From: JBBKXJ01 sp037969395
GTDB lineage: Bacteria; Pseudomonadota; Gammaproteobacteria; Pseudomonadales; JAUIET01
NCBI GenBank assembly: GCA_037969395.1
Contig: JBBKXJ010000199.1
Coordinates: 1-8,226, forward strand
Reading direction: 5' to 3'
DNA: 8,226 bases
Shown piece by piece: positions 6,328 to 8,226 of this stretch. The position numbers were made by a program, and so were the translations under genes. The notes beneath the pieces were generated by a model. It did no database searches and was not told the DNA's origin. It saw nothing but the letters and a program-made list of their open reading frames with translations. Every line of letters begins with the position of its first letter. The stretch's first letter is position 1.

Positions 6328-7560
6328 ATGAGCAACACCCCGTTTCAACCACACTTCAGCCAACTGGCTGAACGCCTGCACAACGAAGAATCCAGCGGCT
6401 GGAATGTGCACCGGCGTGCATTGGAGAAACAGCGCAACGGCGAAGACGTTGTGCTGCTTTCGGTTGGCGACCCCGACTTTCGCACCCCCGATCCTATTAT
6501 CGACAACGCAGTCAGCCATATGCGGGTAGGGCGCACTCACTATTCGCCGGCGCTCGGTGAACTAAATTTCAGGCGCGCGGTGGCTGACTATGAAACCCGT
6601 ACCTCACCGCATCGCTGCTCGCCGGAAGAGGTAGCGATTTTCCCCGGCGGCACAGCGGCGATCTATGCGGTGATGAGTTGCCTGTTAGACCCGGGCGATG
6701 AAATTGTGATACCCGACCCCATGTACGTTGGTTATCCCGGCATTATGCAGGCGCTCAACGCGACCATTGTGCCCGTTGCAACCGACCCGGCGAGCAATTT
6801 CCTGCCTGACCTTGAACGCATAAAAGCGGCTGTTACGTCGCGCACCAAAGTTGTATTTGTCAACACACCAGGCAACCCCACCGGTACCATTATCGATAAG
6901 CAAACGCTGCAAGGGCTGGCGGCATTTTGCTACGACCGGGGTCTGTGGCTGGTGTGCGACGAAGTCTACTCCATGTTTACCTTCGACAAACCGCATATAT
7001 CACTGCGCGCCTCGGCCGAGCGGTTAGACAATCTGGTGATGATTGATGGTCTCTCCAAATCGCACGCCATGAGCGGCTGGCGCATGGGTTGGGTGGTCGG
7101 ACCCATCGGTCTGATGCAGCACCTGGAAAACTACGCCACCACCTCCTTGTTCGGCTGTCCGCAGTTCATCCAGGACGCTGCCGCATTTGCGCTGAGCAAC
7201 GACGAATATTACGTGCGGGAAATGCGTGACGAGTACAAAAAGCGCCGTGATTATGTAGTGGCGCAGATTAATCAGATTCCGGGCTTGTCTTGCCACCGCC
7301 CGGAAGCCGGCATGTTTGTGATCATCGACGTCTCGTCGTTCGACAGCGATGACATCCGCTTTGCGGAGCAGCTGCTCGACGCGGAAAATGTGTCAGTCGT
7401 GCCGGGCAGCGCATTTGGCAGCAGTACCCGTGGTCATATCAGGTTATCGCTGGTGCAACCCTTGCACACGCTTAAAGAGGGATGTGCACGACTGGCAAAC
7501 TTCGCCGCGGCGGTCGGCCCGCTCAAAACGGTTTCCGAGCAGCACGAACACAAATCGTAG
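6328..7560 (+). CDS. PLP-dependent class I/II aminotransferase, AruH-like (arginine:pyruvate transaminase-like)
   Basis: This is a 410-residue fold-type I aminotransferase, cytoplasmic, of full family length. Visible marks: SVGDPDF near 45-51, the cofactor-stacking tyrosine region DPMYVGY (Y133), NTPGNPTG at 179-186 with N183, CDEVYS with D211 and Y214, the PLP lysine K244 in SKSHAMSGWR, and the substrate-carboxylate arginine R372 in GHIRLSL. Several stretches (SVGDPDF, SKSHAM-GWR-GWVVGP, HLEN, FIQDAA) match what I recall of Pseudomonas AruH, which transfers the amino group of L-arginine to pyruvate in the arginine transaminase pathway. The substrate cannot be fixed from sequence, and aspartate or other amino acids remain possible. 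No AruI-like decarboxylase or other aru gene is adjacent. The gene stands alone, and its TAG stop lies inside the second REP-like repeat. The last ~12 residues (KTVSEQHEHKS) look like a non-conserved tail. Confidence 0.88.
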   Translation: MSNTPFQPHFSQLAERLHNEESSGWNVHRRALEKQRNGEDVVLLSVGDPDFRTPDPIIDNAVSHMRVGRTHYSPALGELNFRRAVADYETRTSPHRCSPEEVAIFPGGTAAIYAVMSCLLDPGDEIVIPDPMYVGYPGIMQALNATIVPVATDPASNFLPDLERIKAAVTSRTKVVFVNTPGNPTGTIIDKQTLQGLAAFCYDRGLWLVCDEVYSMFTFDKPHISLRASAERLDNLVMIDGLSKSHAMSGWRMGWVVGPIGLMQHLENYATTSLFGCPQFIQDAAAFALSNDEYYVREMRDEYKKRRDYVVAQINQIPGLSCHRPEAGMFVIIDVSSFDSDDIRFAEQLLDAENVSVVPGSAFGSSTRGHIRLSLVQPLHTLKEGCARLANFAAAVGPLKTVSEQHEHKS

Positions 7561-7592
7561 GGCGGGCCGTGCGCATGCAGAACTGTGCTACG
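7556..7592 (+). repeat. REP-like GTAG element, copy 2, overlapping the aminotransferase stop
   Basis: Positions 7556-7578 match copy 1 at 19 of 23 bases in the same orientation. The GTAG head supplies the TAG stop codon of the aminotransferase. The inner palindrome is degraded relative to copy 1, but CGTAG at 7556-7560 is mirrored by CTACG at 7588-7592, so the element may extend to 7592. Confidence 0.45.
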
Positions 7593-7612
7593 GGTTTGCA
7601 GGCGACAGCACA
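7584..7612. terminator. Weak dyad between convergent genes
   Basis: TGTGCT (7584-7589) and AGCACA (7607-7612) could pair over a 17-base loop in the 69-base gap between two convergent genes, where a shared terminator would be expected. The stem is short and no T run follows on either strand, so the assignment is tentative. Confidence 0.2.
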
Positions 7613-7629
7613 TGCACAAGCTGGTAAAT

Positions 7630-8226
7630 CTAGCGTAACACACGCCGCACAAGCGTCAGCGCAACCCATAAAAAAAGCAGCGGCAACACGACGGTTTGCA
7701 TAGTGAACACAACAATAAGATTAATAGTATTTTCGCTTAGATCCTGCACCGCGACTTTGTAATCTTCCAGCCGCCCTTCGAAATCAACCTTCTTCACCGC
7801 GGAGCGATACAGCTGCCTGGCTCGATCAACCAGTGCTCTGCTGGCCGGCTCGGCGTTGCCATCTTGCATGACCTCTTCATTTATCTCGCCGATTTGTGCG
7901 CTGATAGTTTCCAGCCGTGCAGACGATTGCTGGTACTGCTGGGCGAGAAACTGCTGGTAAAACCACTCGTTGCCAAGCGCTACCAGCGGCATCAGAAAGC
8001 GCAGTACAAGTGCCAGTACCAGGAATTGGGTGGTAGCACGCAGCAGCGTCTTGTTGGTGTTGATGCGTGTCCATCGAGTCAGTAACAGCAGACACGCCGC
8101 CAGCGCCACCAGTATGCCGAGGCCTATCCAGCTGCTAACCGCTAATAAGGTTTTTTGAACCCCCAGTGAACTGCTTGCCAATAGCATGATCCACGAGAAG
8201 CGTTCGACCAGATCATTGACAGGGTC
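7630..8226 (-). CDS. C-terminal part of an uncharacterised membrane protein (start outside window)
   Basis: On the minus strand the frame stays open to the window edge. The 13 codons before the ATG at 8187 (DPVNDLVERFSWI) read smoothly into the rest, so that ATG is probably internal and the gene continues beyond 8226. The visible 198 residues have probable membrane helices at about 33-52, 64-85 and 168-193, with a possible further one at 10-30. Between the second and the last helix is a long polar helical segment (about 90-165: FYQQFLAQQY, SARLETISAQ), probably a coiled coil outside the bilayer. The protein ends directly after the last helix with Arg-rich residues (RRVLR), which by the positive-inside rule puts the C-terminus in the cytoplasm and the helical segment in the periplasm. 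I do not recognise the family and give no function. It converges on the aminotransferase gene with 69 bases between stops. Confidence 0.75.
   Translation of the reverse strand, partial: DPVNDLVERFSWIMLLASSSLGVQKTLLAVSSWIGLGILVALAACLLLLTRWTRINTNKTLLRATTQFLVLALVLRFLMPLVALGNEWFYQQFLAQQYQQSSARLETISAQIGEINEEVMQDGNAEPASRALVDRARQLYRSAVKKVDFEGRLEDYKVAVQDLSENTINLIVVFTMQTVVLPLLFLWVALTLVRRVLR

Noticed and set aside
7349..7703. Plus-strand short frames overlapping the aminotransferase end and the membrane-protein end
   Set aside because: Both are out of frame with well-supported genes and have Arg/Cys/Ser-rich content without motifs.
8185..8187. ATG as the true start of the minus-strand membrane protein
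   Set aside because: Thirteen further in-frame codons without a stop reach the window edge and look like protein sequence continuous with the rest.

Overview
The window reads as chromosome of a Gram-negative gammaproteobacterium, probably a marine or environmental one. This rests on protein character only: a large cadherin-repeat surface protein, a membrane-bound c-di-GMP enzyme, an AarF/ABC1 kinase-like protein and an aminotransferase resembling Pseudomonas AruH. There is no rRNA, tRNA, CRISPR array, insertion sequence or recognisable phage gene.

Layout: (1) Positions 2-1651 (+) hold the C-terminal part of a large cadherin-like repeat protein that begins before the window and ends in a helical, hydrophobic tail. 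(2) Only 12 bases after its stop, 1664-4672 (+) encodes a 1002-residue membrane protein with PAS, GGDEF, degenerate GGDEF and EAL domains. (3) A 144-base gap (4673-4816) carries a good sigma70-type promoter and a 31-base dyad over the expected transcription start. (4) 4817-6223 (+) is an ABC1/UbiB-like atypical kinase that starts with TTG. (5) A 104-base gap (6224-6327) has stacked hairpins, including a GTAG-headed REP-like palindrome. (6) 6328-7560 (+) is an AruH-like PLP aminotransferase whose stop codon lies inside a second copy of that REP-like element. (7) 7630-8226 (-) is the C-terminal part of an unrecognised membrane protein, convergent with the aminotransferase and running off the right edge.

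The first two genes look like one operon: an envelope or surface protein followed by a transmembrane enzyme that could make and break c-di-GMP. A link between the large protein and c-di-GMP signalling, for example in attachment or biofilm formation, is a reasonable inference but is not shown by sequence. The kinase-like gene has its own promoter. The aminotransferase sits alone between REP-like elements. No classic intrinsic terminator (GC-rich stem followed by a T run) was found anywhere. The most noteworthy signals are the cadherin/c-di-GMP pairing with its unusual start-stop junction, the tandem GGDEF arrangement with one degenerate copy, the dyad over the promoter, and the paired REP-like elements.
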